The notes under the pieces were generated by a model, which was not told where the DNA came from, did not search any database, and worked only from the letters and a program-made list of their open reading frames with translations. Source: a virus. From it: 34,523 bases of DNA. This document shows, piece after piece, positions 1 through 7,841 of the stretch. The position numbers and the translations under genes were made by a program. Each line of letters opens with the position of its first letter. Positions within the stretch are counted from its first letter, which is position 1. The stretch is taken from positions 1-34,523 of the IMG/VR virus record IMGVR_UViG_3300045966_000100. One strand, written 5' to 3'.

Positions 1-127
1 ACGGGTCATGACGAAGGAGTTCGCGCGCGGCTCCTTCCGGGCGGACGACTCCCATCAGAAGGTCGTCAACCTGTCGGACTCGAACTGGGACCTCCGGCGG
101 CTCCGGGTCCATCAATGGAGCCGACCG
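1..127. repeat. Left copy of 127-bp terminal direct repeat
   Basis: Identical to 34397-34523. A coding frame continues unbroken across the join, so this is the overlap of a circular or circularly permuted sequence. The length of 127 equals a common assembler k-mer, which suggests an assembly overlap rather than a biological terminal repeat. Confidence 0.95.
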
Positions 128-1756
128 GCGGAGTCCGGGCGGGCGCGCGTCGTCGCGCTCGCGGCGTACATCCTGAACGGCTCGTCCTCGACGGTGACGA
201 ACGCGACGAAGCGGAACACGACGGTCATCGACGCCTCGACCTATGTCCCGAACACGAACCTCGTCACGATGGACGCGCGGGTGTACGACTCGACCGATCC
301 CTACGCCGTGATCGAGGAGTGCGCGCGGGCGGAGGGGAAGACCTTCTTCGTCTTCGTGGACGCGACGACCGGGAACATGATGCTCTTCTACGACCTGGGA
401 ACCTCGACGGCGATCGCCTCGACGGTCTCGATCACGGACGAGGACCCCGACGGCGAGACGACCTTCGCTCCGGCGGAGGACGGCTCTCCCGGAGCCGAGG
501 ACCCGACCGAACTCCTGAGCGGCGCGGGGATGGTCTACGGGGAACAGACGACGATCACGGAGGCTCGACCCGCGATCGCGTCGGCACACGATGTCGCCGA
601 GGACACGATCTACGACTCGGGCGCGGGGAGTGACGCGGCGACGCGACTCTCGAACTTCCTCGATGTCCGCGAGGAGGAGGAACTCCGCTACTCCTGCTCG
701 ATCGAGGTCCGCGACGATCAGGCCCATCTCATCCAGGCGGGCCAGACGATCTCCTTCCGGTGGGCGGCGGCGAACGCGCTCACGCCGACGATCCAGCGGA
801 TCGTCCGCTGCGCGCCGGAGAAGATCGAGCCGGACCGCTACCGGCTCCATCTCGAACTCTCCTTCCCTGAGAAGGTCCGGCCCAGGATTCAGAATCACGG
901 GCAGGGGACGGTCCTGATCCGTCCTCAGGTCGCGACCTACGAGAATGTCTCCTTCTCCACGGATCACGACAACTTCTACACGGACTCGAACAAGATCAGA
1001 GACGGAGATGTGTATTGGCTCAACTCTCCGGCTGACCTGAGGCAGGGCGCGGGGACCGAGTACGACATCTATGACTACGACGCGGACGCGGTCTGCGGCG
1101 CGACCGTTCAACTGCGGGACCCGAAGCAGACCTTCGCGGCGACGCTCCTCACCTTCACCTCCGTTACGGGGACGCCGGTCCGTGTGAAGTTGACCGTCGA
1201 GTGGGATCGAGAGGACCCTCCGCTCGGCCCTCGTCCTCAGGCGAAACAATGGATGCCGATCCTCGTCACTTGCCAGGAACTCACGGCGGGCGACCCGATC
1301 CCGATCGACCCGACGCTCTACGGCGGGATCGGGGTCCGGGTCCTGAATGAGACCGCCGATAGCGGGTCCTTCGACTTCCGCGCTCCGGTGGGCGGGAGCG
1401 GCTCGACCCGCTACATCTTCGTCGTCTTCCGTCCGTTGTGGGAACTCGCGTCGGACGCCGTCTGCGGGCATCCGGACGACTGGGGCGCGAGCGAGATCGG
1501 CGCGATCCAGGCGGGCGCGGCCCTCGAACAGATCGCCTCCGCCGGATGGGTGGAGGCGGCTCCGCTCGGAGCGCGTGACGGGCTGGAGACCGACTTCGAT
1601 CTCGCGGGGGATGTCCAGGAGATCGAGTGGGTCACGAAGAACGGGCTAGAGATGCCGGAGACCGAATGGGAGGTTGACACTTCCGGGGATGCGATCTCCT
1701 TCGTCACCGCTCCGAAGGCGAGCGATCTCGTGATCGTCCGCTACCGCGTCGCATGA
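2..1756 (+). CDS. Tail hub/baseplate-like protein, main part (gene starts at 34188)
   Basis: This is the C-terminal part of a 654-residue protein whose GTG start lies at 34188; the frame enters through the terminal repeat, so the ATG at 8 is internal. It lies straight after the tape measure gene, where siphoviruses encode the distal tail protein and tail hub. The N-terminal half, read with the 34188 segment, has the beta-rich look of hub proteins; the region around residues 430-650 may be a carbohydrate-binding-like extension. Position and size support the role; no catalytic motif was recognised. It ends ATGA-coupled to the next tail gene. Confidence 0.75.
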   Translation, partial: RVMTKEFARGSFRADDSHQKVVNLSDSNWDLRRLRVHQWSRPAESGRARVVALAAYILNGSSSTVTNATKRNTTVIDASTYVPNTNLVTMDARVYDSTDPYAVIEECARAEGKTFFVFVDATTGNMMLFYDLGTSTAIASTVSITDEDPDGETTFAPAEDGSPGAEDPTELLSGAGMVYGEQTTITEARPAIASAHDVAEDTIYDSGAGSDAATRLSNFLDVREEEELRYSCSIEVRDDQAHLIQAGQTISFRWAAANALTPTIQRIVRCAPEKIEPDRYRLHLELSFPEKVRPRIQNHGQGTVLIRPQVATYENVSFSTDHDNFYTDSNKIRDGDVYWLNSPADLRQGAGTEYDIYDYDADAVCGATVQLRDPKQTFAATLLTFTSVTGTPVRVKLTVEWDREDPPLGPRPQAKQWMPILVTCQELTAGDPIPIDPTLYGGIGVRVLNETADSGSFDFRAPVGGSGSTRYIFVVFRPLWELASDAVCGHPDDWGASEIGAIQAGAALEQIASAGWVEAAPLGARDGLETDFDLAGDVQEIEWVTKNGLEMPETEWEVDTSGDAISFVTAPKASDLVIVRYRVA

Positions 1757-2625
1757 GCGAACCTCAGGTCGATCTCTCCTATCAGGCGAAGATCGGAGAG
1801 GACTTCACCCTCCCGCAGATGGGCGGCGGGACCGGGCGCACCGACGGCGGCGCGCAGTTCGTCGTCGTCCCGGTCCAGAACGAATCCGGCGGAAGCCTCG
1901 CGATCGGGACCGTCGTCCGACGGGACAATGTGTACCCGACGGGTCCGGCGCTCCTGGTGACTCCTGTCACCGCTGCGACGCAGATTCCGGTCGGGGTCGT
2001 CGTCGGCGCGGCGATCGCCGACGGCTCTCCTGGGTACATCGCGGTCCACGGCTCCCCCGCTCTCGTCCTGACGGAGGGGACGGTCTCCGACGGAGATGTC
2101 CTCGTCGCGTCGGCTACCTCCGGGCGGGCGAAGACGGCGGCGGCGAACGCGCTCTCGGAGATCGGCTTCGCGATCGCGCTCAACGACGCGAGCGGGACCT
2201 CTCAGGTGTGGGCGACCCTCGTCGGTCCGTTCACGACCGGACTCTCGTACTCGATCTTCCCAGGGGAGGTCTCGCTCCTCGTCGGGAACGGGACGGATGT
2301 CATCACGACCGGGATCAAGGCGGACTTACGGTGGCCGTTCTCGGGGACGCTCACGCGCTGGACGCTCCTCGCGGACATCGCGGGCGCGATCGTCTTCGAC
2401 ATCTGGAAGGACACCTTCGCGAACTTCCCACCGACCGTCGCCGACACGATCACCGCGTCGGCGAAGCCGACCCTCACCGCGTCGGACGACGAGGCCGAGA
2501 GTACGACCCTCACGGGCTGGACGACCGCGTTCAATGAGGGCGACATCTTCCGCTTCAATGTGGACTCCGTGACGACGATCCGACGCGTCACACTCGGACT
2601 GAAGTACCTACGGACGGGGACCTGA
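1753..2625 (+). CDS. Minor tail protein, probable receptor-binding module
   Basis: This 290-residue protein starts at an ATG overlapping the previous stop (ATGA). The first 150 residues are rich in Gly, Val, Thr and Ala with alternating hydrophobic residues, as in beta-structured fibre shafts. The last 110 residues, from about W193, form a separate Thr/Asp/Phe-rich beta module resembling the C-terminal tip modules of phage tail proteins. It sits between the hub and a LamG-like tail protein, which suggests an adsorption role at the tail tip. This is inferred from position and composition, not from a catalytic motif. Confidence 0.6.
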   Translation: MSEPQVDLSYQAKIGEDFTLPQMGGGTGRTDGGAQFVVVPVQNESGGSLAIGTVVRRDNVYPTGPALLVTPVTAATQIPVGVVVGAAIADGSPGYIAVHGSPALVLTEGTVSDGDVLVASATSGRAKTAAANALSEIGFAIALNDASGTSQVWATLVGPFTTGLSYSIFPGEVSLLVGNGTDVITTGIKADLRWPFSGTLTRWTLLADIAGAIVFDIWKDTFANFPPTVADTITASAKPTLTASDDEAESTTLTGWTTAFNEGDIFRFNVDSVTTIRRVTLGLKYLRTGT

Positions 2626-2626
2626 G

Positions 2627-3700
2627 ATGGCGCTACTCCACATGGACTCCTTCGACTTCTACGCGACGACGCATCTGTCGCAGTTGTACGACTCCGTAGA
2701 CGAGACGGGCGACCCGGGAGTCTATGTCTCGGCGACCGGGAGGAATGGGACGAATAGCCTCCGTATCCGGGCGACCTCCGGCGGGAGTGCGCGGACTCCA
2801 TCGGTCCGGAAGAACTTCGGGACGGCGGTCGATACGATGATCGTCGGCTTCGGTCTCCAGGTGATCAACAACGACTCCGGGTCGATTCAACTGCTCGCCT
2901 TCTACGAAGGGAACCTCGTCACTCGGCACATGGGCCTCTGGATCAGCGTAGACAACGGCTCGACTTGCGATCTCCTCGTCGTGAACGGCGCGAACGCGAC
3001 GCTCTCCACCCTCTCCGCTGCGATCCCGCTCGGGACCTATGTCTACATCGAGTTCAAGACGAAGATTCACGACACGACGGGGACCTGGGAAGTCTGGAAG
3101 AACGGCGTCTCGATCGGCTCGGCGTCCGGCGTGGACACGAGGAACGGCGGGACCTCCGGCGTGATCGGCTCGGCGCTGATCGGCAACGACGCGGGCAACT
3201 CGAACAACTACGATGTCCGCTACGACGACCTCGTGTTCCTGGACACGACGGGGTCGGCTCCGAACAACGACCGGATCGGCGATGTCCGAGTGGCGGTACT
3301 CGTCCCGTCCGGAGCCGGGAACTACGCACAATGGACCCCGAGCGCGGGGTCGAACTACCAGAATGTAGACGACCTCGCGTCCGTGGACGACGACACGACC
3401 TACAACTCCGAGGCGACGGCGGGCGACAAGGACTCCTTCGCGATGGGGAACCTCCCGACGACTCCTTCGACCGTCTACGCGATCGCCGAGTCGATCCGCT
3501 ACCGGAAGGACGACGCCGGGTCGTCCACCATCCGACAACTGCTCCGGATCAGTTCGACCGACTACGAGGACGCCGACATCTCCGTCGCCGACGCCTACAC
3601 CTACACGCGGCGCATCCGTGAGACGAACCCGAACACGACGGCGGCGTGGACCGGCTCCGATGTGGACGGCCTCGAAGCGGGCTACAAGCGGCAGACTTAG
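2627..3700 (+). CDS. Minor tail protein with LamG/concanavalin-like domain
   Basis: This 357-residue protein starts two bases after the previous stop. Residues from about 10 to 210 follow the pattern of a LamG/concanavalin A-type jelly roll common in phage tail proteins: a DSFD opening, FGLQV and YVYIEFKTKI strands, a GTWEVWKNG strand and a closing YDVRYDDLVFLD. The remaining 150 residues form a second beta-rich region ending in Thr/Tyr-rich sequence. Its role is probably binding host surface polysaccharide, together with the upstream tail-tip genes. The fold is a good guess; the ligand is unknown. Confidence 0.65.
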   Translation: MALLHMDSFDFYATTHLSQLYDSVDETGDPGVYVSATGRNGTNSLRIRATSGGSARTPSVRKNFGTAVDTMIVGFGLQVINNDSGSIQLLAFYEGNLVTRHMGLWISVDNGSTCDLLVVNGANATLSTLSAAIPLGTYVYIEFKTKIHDTTGTWEVWKNGVSIGSASGVDTRNGGTSGVIGSALIGNDAGNSNNYDVRYDDLVFLDTTGSAPNNDRIGDVRVAVLVPSGAGNYAQWTPSAGSNYQNVDDLASVDDDTTYNSEATAGDKDSFAMGNLPTTPSTVYAIAESIRYRKDDAGSSTIRQLLRISSTDYEDADISVADAYTYTRRIRETNPNTTAAWTGSDVDGLEAGYKRQT

Positions 3701-3703
3701 ACG

Positions 3704-3892
3704 ATGGCCGACCGCGTCACGCAGAAGGTCGTCGAGGCGATCTACACCCCGACGCCGACGGTGAGAGTCACGCAGAAGGTCGTCGAGGCGATCTACAAGC
3801 CGACGCCGACCGTCCGGGTCACGCAGCGCGTCATCGAGGCGGTCTATAAGGAGTTCATCGCGGGCGGCGATCAGATCGTCTGGATCGACTGA
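3704..3892 (+). CDS. Small three-repeat VTQ protein
   Basis: The protein has 62 residues and consists almost wholly of three tandem 17-residue units of the form RVTQ(K/R)V(V/I)EA(I/V)Y followed by PTPTV, in register at 3713, 3764 and 3815. The first two units are nearly identical at the DNA level. Small proteins built on this VTQ pattern occur near minor tail genes in many phages, and their function is not established to my knowledge. Its position between the tail-tip gene and the lysis genes suggests a virion or assembly role. Confidence 0.7.
   Translation: MADRVTQKVVEAIYTPTPTVRVTQKVVEAIYKPTPTVRVTQRVIEAVYKEFIAGGDQIVWID
3713..3855 (+). repeat. 51-bp tandem repeat, about 2.8 copies
   Basis: Three in-frame units begin at 3713, 3764 and 3815. 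Units one and two share nearly every base; unit three has diverged and is cut short by the gene's end. The register matches the protein repeat, so duplication followed by drift is likely. Confidence 0.8.
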
Positions 3893-3894
3893 GG

Positions 3895-4002
3895 ATGCTC
3901 CCGTTCCTGGAGGTCCCGATCCTCCTCGTCGGGATACTGATCGGTCTTCTCCTCGGACTGATCGTCGCGCTCTACCTCGCGCAGTTCGGGCGGCGCGAGT
4001 GA
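3895..4002 (+). CDS. Small single-pass membrane protein, possible holin
   Basis: This 35-residue ORF starts two bases after the previous stop. A long hydrophobic stretch (about residues 8-30, with repeated Ile, Leu and Val and a GxxxGxxxG-like pattern) is followed by a short basic tail, FGRRE. It lies 28 bp before the endolysin, and small one-span membrane proteins in this position often help lysis as holin or spanin-like partners. Membrane insertion is strongly suggested; holin activity is inferred from position. Confidence 0.6.
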   Translation: MLPFLEVPILLVGILIGLLLGLIVALYLAQFGRRE

Positions 4003-4030
4003 CGAATCACCCCGTACCATAGGAGACGAG

Positions 4031-4864
4031 ATGTTCGCGAACCCGCTCCCAGGGCGCATCCAGGCGAAGGACGAGGCGTGGCTCGGGACGCCGACCTTCC
4101 GCGTGACCTCGACCTTCGCCGATCATGTGGCAAGCGGCAGGGGTCACGGCGTAGACCTCGGAAACGGACGATGCGGGGACCCGGTCCTCGCGATGGAGGG
4201 CGGGACCGTCTCGGCGTCCTTCCGGGACCCGGGGAACGGGGCGCTCATCGTCCGGGTCCGACACGCGGGCGCGCTCGCGGCCTACGAGTCCGGCTACGCG
4301 CATCTCGCGACGATCATCGTCGGAGTCGGAGCGGCGGTCCGACGCGGGCAACAGATCGGAACCGTCGGGATGACCGGCGCGGACGCGTGTCACCTACATC
4401 TCGGGATGAAACTGAACGGGGTCGAAGTGGACTCGTGGCCGCTACTCGATCAGAACATCGCGCAGACCGGAGGAGGAGTGGATGTGATTCAGGGGACGAA
4501 CCCGACGGCGATCGTCAACCGGAAGACGAGCGTCAAGGGCGACTCGACGAACTTCCGGGCCGACCCTTCGACCGCGAATCCGCAACTCGCGCAGTTCAAC
4601 GCGGGCGCGGTCTTCCTCCCGGACTTCGGGGTCCAGGGCCAGTCCGTGTCCGGCTCCGCTCTCTGGTACGCGGGCTTCATGCTCGTCGGCGGGAAGCAGA
4701 CGCTCGGCTACTTCCACTCCTCGACGGTCGGTGAACTGACGCCGGTCGAGGCGACGGGAGGCTTCACGGAGGCCGATGTCGCGAAGGCGAAACTCGACGG
4801 CGCGAACGAACGCGAGGCGGCATGGGAGGCGTGGAACACCGAGGCTCAGGGGAAGAAGCCGTGA
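4031..4864 (+). CDS. Endolysin, M23-family peptidase
   Basis: This 277-residue protein should cut peptidoglycan cross-links at lysis. An M23/LytM fold spans about residues 20-145, with zinc ligands suggested by H39-x-x-D42, catalytic H91 in GYAHL, and the H121-L-H123 motif followed by LG. The first motif is one residue shorter than the usual HxxxD. Residues about 160-245 look like a separate beta-rich SH3-type wall-binding module, and the C-terminus is helical and charged. TAGGAGACGAG precedes the ATG. It is flanked by two membrane proteins, forming a lysis cassette. No signal peptide is visible, so release would need a holin. Confidence 0.9.
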   Translation: MFANPLPGRIQAKDEAWLGTPTFRVTSTFADHVASGRGHGVDLGNGRCGDPVLAMEGGTVSASFRDPGNGALIVRVRHAGALAAYESGYAHLATIIVGVGAAVRRGQQIGTVGMTGADACHLHLGMKLNGVEVDSWPLLDQNIAQTGGGVDVIQGTNPTAIVNRKTSVKGDSTNFRADPSTANPQLAQFNAGAVFLPDFGVQGQSVSGSALWYAGFMLVGGKQTLGYFHSSTVGELTPVEATGGFTEADVAKAKLDGANEREAAWEAWNTEAQGKKP

Positions 4865-5238
4865 ACGCGTCGGCGACGACCTCGCAGGAGACGAGCCTCG
4901 ATCGCGTCATCCGCTACGGGGTCGCGATCATCATCATCGAGTCGCTCCTCTTCTTCCTGTACCTCGCGCTCCTCTCCCTGGACACGGCGGCGCTCTCCGA
5001 GTCGGCAGAGGGGATCATCGTCGGCGGCTTCGTCTCGATCATCTCGATTATCGTGACCTCCCTCTTCCAGGGGATCGCGACCGGAGCGGCAGTCCGACAG
5101 GCGGTCCAGGCGACGCAAGCGGGCGCGAACGCGGCGCTCACGATGCCGGGGACGACGACAACGATCGACGAGGGACCTCCGACCGTCGTCACGACGGGAC
5201 CGTCTCCGGCGGTAGACGGAGGGTCGCCGACCGGCTAG
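4861..5238 (+). CDS. Holin-like membrane protein
   Basis: The GTG start overlaps the endolysin stop (GTGA); the 125-residue frame could start further upstream but the overlap favours 4861. Two hydrophobic spans are clear, about residues 17-38 (YGVAIIIIES onward) and 50-70 (GIIVGGFVSI onward), joined by an acidic loop, with a Thr/Pro-rich soluble tail. This layout and its position directly after the endolysin fit a two-span holin. Family assignment rests on topology, not on a sequence signature. It is the last gene before the terminator. Confidence 0.7.
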   Translation: MNASATTSQETSLDRVIRYGVAIIIIESLLFFLYLALLSLDTAALSESAEGIIVGGFVSIISIIVTSLFQGIATGAAVRQAVQATQAGANAALTMPGTTTTIDEGPPTVVTTGPSPAVDGGSPTG

Positions 5239-5282
5239 TGTGAAGACGCCGTCGGGCGCAGTCTCAGGCCTCCGGTCGGCTT

Positions 5283-5318
5283 AGGAGGCCCGTCGGAGGC
5301 AGAACTGACGGGCCTCCT
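5283..5318 (+). terminator. Perfect 12-bp hairpin after the lysis genes
   Basis: AGGAGGCCCGTC at 5283-5294 pairs exactly with GACGGGCCTCCT at 5307-5318 around a 12-nt loop. No U-tract follows, only TCC. Placed between the lysis operon and the next promoter, it most likely ends late transcription. Confidence 0.75.
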
Positions 5319-5327
5319 TCCCACTCC

Positions 5328-5357
5328 TTGACACCGGATCGCACCGGGGCGTACCAT
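5328..5357 (+). promoter_or_regulatory. Early rightward promoter
   Basis: TTGACA at 5328-5333 and TACCAT at 5352-5357 are 18 bp apart. Predicted transcription start is near 5364. Unlike the leftward operons it lacks the palindromic operator and the upstream box and leaves a leader of about 57 nt. It should drive the genes from 5421 to about 11440. Confidence 0.8.
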
Positions 5358-5363
5358 CGGATC

Positions 5364-5400
5364 GCGTCCCGGGGGTCGGCCTACATGGACCCCGGGACGC
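5364..5400 (+). promoter_or_regulatory. 5'-terminal leader hairpin
   Basis: GCGTCCCGGGG at 5364-5374 pairs perfectly with CCCCGGGACGC at 5390-5400 around a 15-nt loop. The stem begins at the predicted first transcribed base and ends before the ribosome site AAGAAGGAG, so it may protect the 5' end or regulate elongation. Confidence 0.6.
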
Positions 5401-5420
5401 CTTGAAGAAGGAGTTCTGCC

Positions 5421-5573
5421 GTGTCCTTCCTCCTCTCCACTCTCGCCCGCCGATGGCGGCTGCGCGGGACTGAGACCTGGGTCCTCCCTCCGGGCGGGCG
5501 TCCGTCTCTCGACTTCGCGACCGGGCGGTACAGGCTGCTCCCGTTCCGTCCCGGGTGGCGGAGGGTCCGATGA
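5421..5573 (+). CDS. Small basic protein, unknown function
   Basis: This 50-residue protein starts at GTG, with AAGAAGGAG seven bases upstream. It is rich in Arg, Leu, Pro and Trp, with RRWRLRG near residue 11 and a C-terminus of RPGWRRVR. Its stop overlaps the next ATG (ATGA), which supports real translation. It is the first gene of the early operon. No family is recognised; a nucleic-acid or membrane-contact role is only a guess from charge. Confidence 0.6.
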   Translation: MSFLLSTLARRWRLRGTETWVLPPGGRPSLDFATGRYRLLPFRPGWRRVR

Positions 5574-5791
5574 TCGACCGCTTCCGCCGATGGCTCTACG
5601 AGCCGGAGGAATCGGAACTCGCCGACCATCTCCGCGAGCCTCTGACCTTCCGGACCCTCTCGATCAACTTCCCATCCCGGACGATCACGATCGACGGGAC
5701 GACGCACACGATCGAGGCCGACTCCGTCGCGATCCCGATCCTCTCGACTGAACATCCGGTGATCCCGGGCGGTCGGAGATGGCCTCGATGA
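5570..5791 (+). CDS. Hypothetical early protein, 73 residues
   Basis: The ATG at 5570 follows GGCGGAGGG and overlaps the previous stop. The N-terminus is amphipathic and basic (DRFRRWLYEPEE), then a Thr/Ile-rich beta-like section (residues 30-60, with ITIDGTTHTIEAD). It overlaps the exonuclease start by 13 bases. No family recognised. Its place just before a nuclease suggests a role in early DNA metabolism, but nothing in the sequence proves this. Confidence 0.65.
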   Translation: MIDRFRRWLYEPEESELADHLREPLTFRTLSINFPSRTITIDGTTHTIEADSVAIPILSTEHPVIPGGRRWPR

Positions 5792-6561
5792 TCCCGAAGG
5801 AGGGCGCGTTCCGGTCTCCGGCTCACGACTACTGGTTCAACGGGGAAGGCCCGCTCCCAGGCGCGACGCGACCGGCGGGGGAACTGTCGAAGGACGCGGT
5901 GATCAACTGGGCGAAGACGGAGGCCGCGCGCTGCGCGATCCAGAACCTCGACATCGTCGCCGACCTCGTGAAGCGGGGCGGGGAGGAGGCGGCGATCAAG
6001 TGGATCGCGGCGCTCCCGGACTACAAGCGGGACACGGCGGCGACGCTCGGCTCGTCGGTTCACACGATGGCCGAACAGATCGCCCGGGGCGGCGATGTCA
6101 CGATCGGCGACACGGAGCGGCCCTACATCGAGGCGTATCAGGCCTTCATCGAGGCCGAGAAGCCGACCTCCGTCAAGGTCGAGCGGATGGTCTTCAACTT
6201 CGAGGTCGGCTACGCCGGGACGCTGGATATGCTCTGCCGACTGAAGGACCCGAAGACGGACCGGACCGTCCTGACCCTGCTCGACCTGAAGACCGGCGCG
6301 AGCGCGGGCGGCGTCTGGCCGGAGACGCGGCTTCAACTGGCGGCGTACCGCTACGCCGAGTTCGTCGGGGTCGTCGGGAACCCGCGACGGTTCGCGATGC
6401 CGAAGGTCGAGCGGGTCGCGGTCCTCTGGATCAGGCCCGACAAGGTCGCCCAGGGCTACCGGCTGATCGACTACCCGATCGACGAGGCCGACTTCGAGGC
6501 GTTCAAGGCCGCGCTTTCGATCTACCGCTGGAAGAAGGCCCTCGGAAGGAGTCGATCATGA
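5779..6561 (+). CDS. Cas4-like PD-(D/E)XK exonuclease
   Basis: This 260-residue protein carries the RecB/Cas4-type nuclease core: H95 in the GSSVH motif, the GTLD motif with D150, D169-L-K171 as the (D/E)xK, and QLAAY (Q186, Y190) as the QxxxY motif. Such enzymes degrade DNA ends and act in recombination, replication or host DNA breakdown. No Cys cluster for an iron-sulphur site is evident (only C52 and C153), unlike true Cas4. A second Met four codons in (5788) is an alternative start. It overlaps the next gene by four bases. No recombinase partner was recognised nearby. Confidence 0.85.
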   Translation: MASMIPKEGAFRSPAHDYWFNGEGPLPGATRPAGELSKDAVINWAKTEAARCAIQNLDIVADLVKRGGEEAAIKWIAALPDYKRDTAATLGSSVHTMAEQIARGGDVTIGDTERPYIEAYQAFIEAEKPTSVKVERMVFNFEVGYAGTLDMLCRLKDPKTDRTVLTLLDLKTGASAGGVWPETRLQLAAYRYAEFVGVVGNPRRFAMPKVERVAVLWIRPDKVAQGYRLIDYPIDEADFEAFKAALSIYRWKKALGRSRS

Positions 6562-6962
6562 ACTCGCCCATCGAGAAGATCACGGAAGGCCTCGACCTGA
6601 TCGCCGAAGGACTGGCCGAACTCGCCCACTCCTTCCGGGCGATCGAGGCCGGGTCCAGGCCTCAGGAGCGGCCTCAGATGGAGCAGTCGGCGACGATCGA
6701 GGCCTTCGACCGGGGAGCCGTAGACGACGGCTTCAGCGTCCAGGCGACGAGCCGTCGGGCGCGGCCCGTCTCCGAGGAGGGCGTCGAGTACGGCCACGAG
6801 GCCGTCTGTCCGAAGCATCGCATCCCGTACTCCGACAAGGGACGCGGTCCCTTCTGCTCGGCGAAGTCGGACGAGCCTCGATGGACCTCGGAGAAGGGCT
6901 ACTGCCAGATCACCCCGAAGTCGGCGGCGGCATGGCTCGCGCAACACGCGGTCGGGCCGTGA
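6558..6962 (+). CDS. Hypothetical protein next to exonuclease, possible zinc binder
   Basis: This 134-residue protein opens with an amphipathic helix (residues 1-30, EKITEGLDLIAEGLAEL), has a linker rich in Glu, Arg and Gln, and ends with a cysteine-containing region: C-P-K-H near 84, FC near 98, YC near 114. The C/H spacing suggests a small metal-binding fold. It is ATGA-coupled to the Cas4-like exonuclease, so it may be its partner, for example a single-strand binding or loading factor. That role is inferred from adjacency only. Confidence 0.6.
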   Translation: MNSPIEKITEGLDLIAEGLAELAHSFRAIEAGSRPQERPQMEQSATIEAFDRGAVDDGFSVQATSRRARPVSEEGVEYGHEAVCPKHRIPYSDKGRGPFCSAKSDEPRWTSEKGYCQITPKSAAAWLAQHAVGP

Positions 6963-7120
6963 GGATCGAGCGGTGTCTCGTCTGCGGGCGGTTCGTCTGG
7001 CCGTGGCAGCGTCAGGGCTGGATCGTCGGCGCGGGCCGGTGGCATGGGGAACACCCTCCGTCCGAGGCGGCGCGGATCGCGCTCTACCTGGAGGCTCAGG
7101 CGCGGGGGAGGCCGAGATGA
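6959..7120 (+). CDS. Small treble-clef/zinc-ribbon protein
   Basis: GTG start overlapping the previous stop. The 53-residue protein has CLVCG at residues 6-10 and WHGEH at 30-34, a CxxC...HxxxH arrangement typical of small zinc folds, with aromatic residues (FVWPWQRQGW) between. The helical C-terminus is basic. Small treble-clef proteins of this type are common in actinophages and usually unassigned. An ATG at 6932 is a possible longer start, but the GTGA junction favours 6959. Confidence 0.6.
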   Translation: MRIERCLVCGRFVWPWQRQGWIVGAGRWHGEHPPSEAARIALYLEAQARGRPR

Positions 7121-7380
7121 TCCCGGCCCATCCCGGCGAGTACGAGCCGGAGATGAACGCGGTCTGCGTCGCGCTCCGACTCGTCGTCCAGGACTGCGGA
7201 CTCGCGCCGGACGACTCGAAGTGGACGATCCGCTGCGAGGTCGGCGACGACGGGACCTTGTACCTCCATCCGATCTTCCCTCTCGATGTCCCGAAGTGGG
7301 TCGAGGAGATGTGGACCTTCCAGGAGGGACACGGACTCCCGTCGAACGAGACCGGATGGACCCTGGAGCCGGACCGATGA
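7117..7380 (+). CDS. Hypothetical early protein, 87 residues
   Basis: Starts at an ATGA overlap and ends in another ATGA overlap, so it is translationally coupled on both sides. The middle alternates charged and hydrophobic residues; a Trp/Glu-rich helix (KWVEEMWTFQE, about 63-73) follows a predicted beta region. No motif or family recognised. Confidence 0.65.
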   Translation: MIPAHPGEYEPEMNAVCVALRLVVQDCGLAPDDSKWTIRCEVGDDGTLYLHPIFPLDVPKWVEEMWTFQEGHGLPSNETGWTLEPDR

Positions 7381-7841
7381 TCTACTCGTGTCAGAAGTGC
7401 GGGAACCCGTCGCCCGATCCTCGGCTCCTTCAACACACGACCTCCGACGAGTACCGGACGGGGAAGTGTCTCTACTGTAAGCGGAAGCGCGTCTTCCGCC
7501 GGGTCGCGACCGAACCGGCGGGCGAACTCGACGCGGGCGAAGGACGGACCCGGGCCGAACGCGGCATGGCGCGAGCGGCGGCGTCGGAGGGACGCGCGTC
7601 GGACTGGAACCTCGCGGCGGACTCCGTGATCCGCGAACTCGCGGCGTCCGGCTCCGAGTTCACGAGCGAAGATGTGACCGCGCGCGTCGGCCTTCCGCTT
7701 CGGTCGCCCGGAGCGGTCGGCGCGCGCATGAACGCGGCCTCGAAGAAGGGCTGGATCGCGTGGACGGGGCGGATGTCCCAGGCCGAGAGGCCGAATCAAC
7801 ACGCGGCGGTCCTGAAAGTATGGAAGGGGATCGGGTGGTGA
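7377..7841 (+). CDS. Zinc-ribbon plus winged-helix-like protein
   Basis: This 154-residue protein has an N-terminal zinc ribbon (C5xxC8 and C31xxC34), a basic Ala/Arg linker, and a C-terminal region from about residue 78 (LAADSVIRELAASG) that reads like a winged helix: helix, FTSEDVTARVGLP turn, GAVGARMNAASKKGWI recognition part. The domain order suggests a DNA-binding regulator or replication accessory protein. It is one of three candidates in this genome for the factor binding the repeated operators. It overlaps the epimerase start by four bases. Confidence 0.65.
   Translation: MIYSCQKCGNPSPDPRLLQHTTSDEYRTGKCLYCKRKRVFRRVATEPAGELDAGEGRTRAERGMARAAASEGRASDWNLAADSVIRELAASGSEFTSEDVTARVGLPLRSPGAVGARMNAASKKGWIAWTGRMSQAERPNQHAAVLKVWKGIGW

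Noticed and set aside
1-127. Terminal repeat as a biological direct terminal repeat
   Set aside because: Exactly 127 bases, a standard assembler k-mer length, and in the middle of a coding frame; treated as circular overlap.
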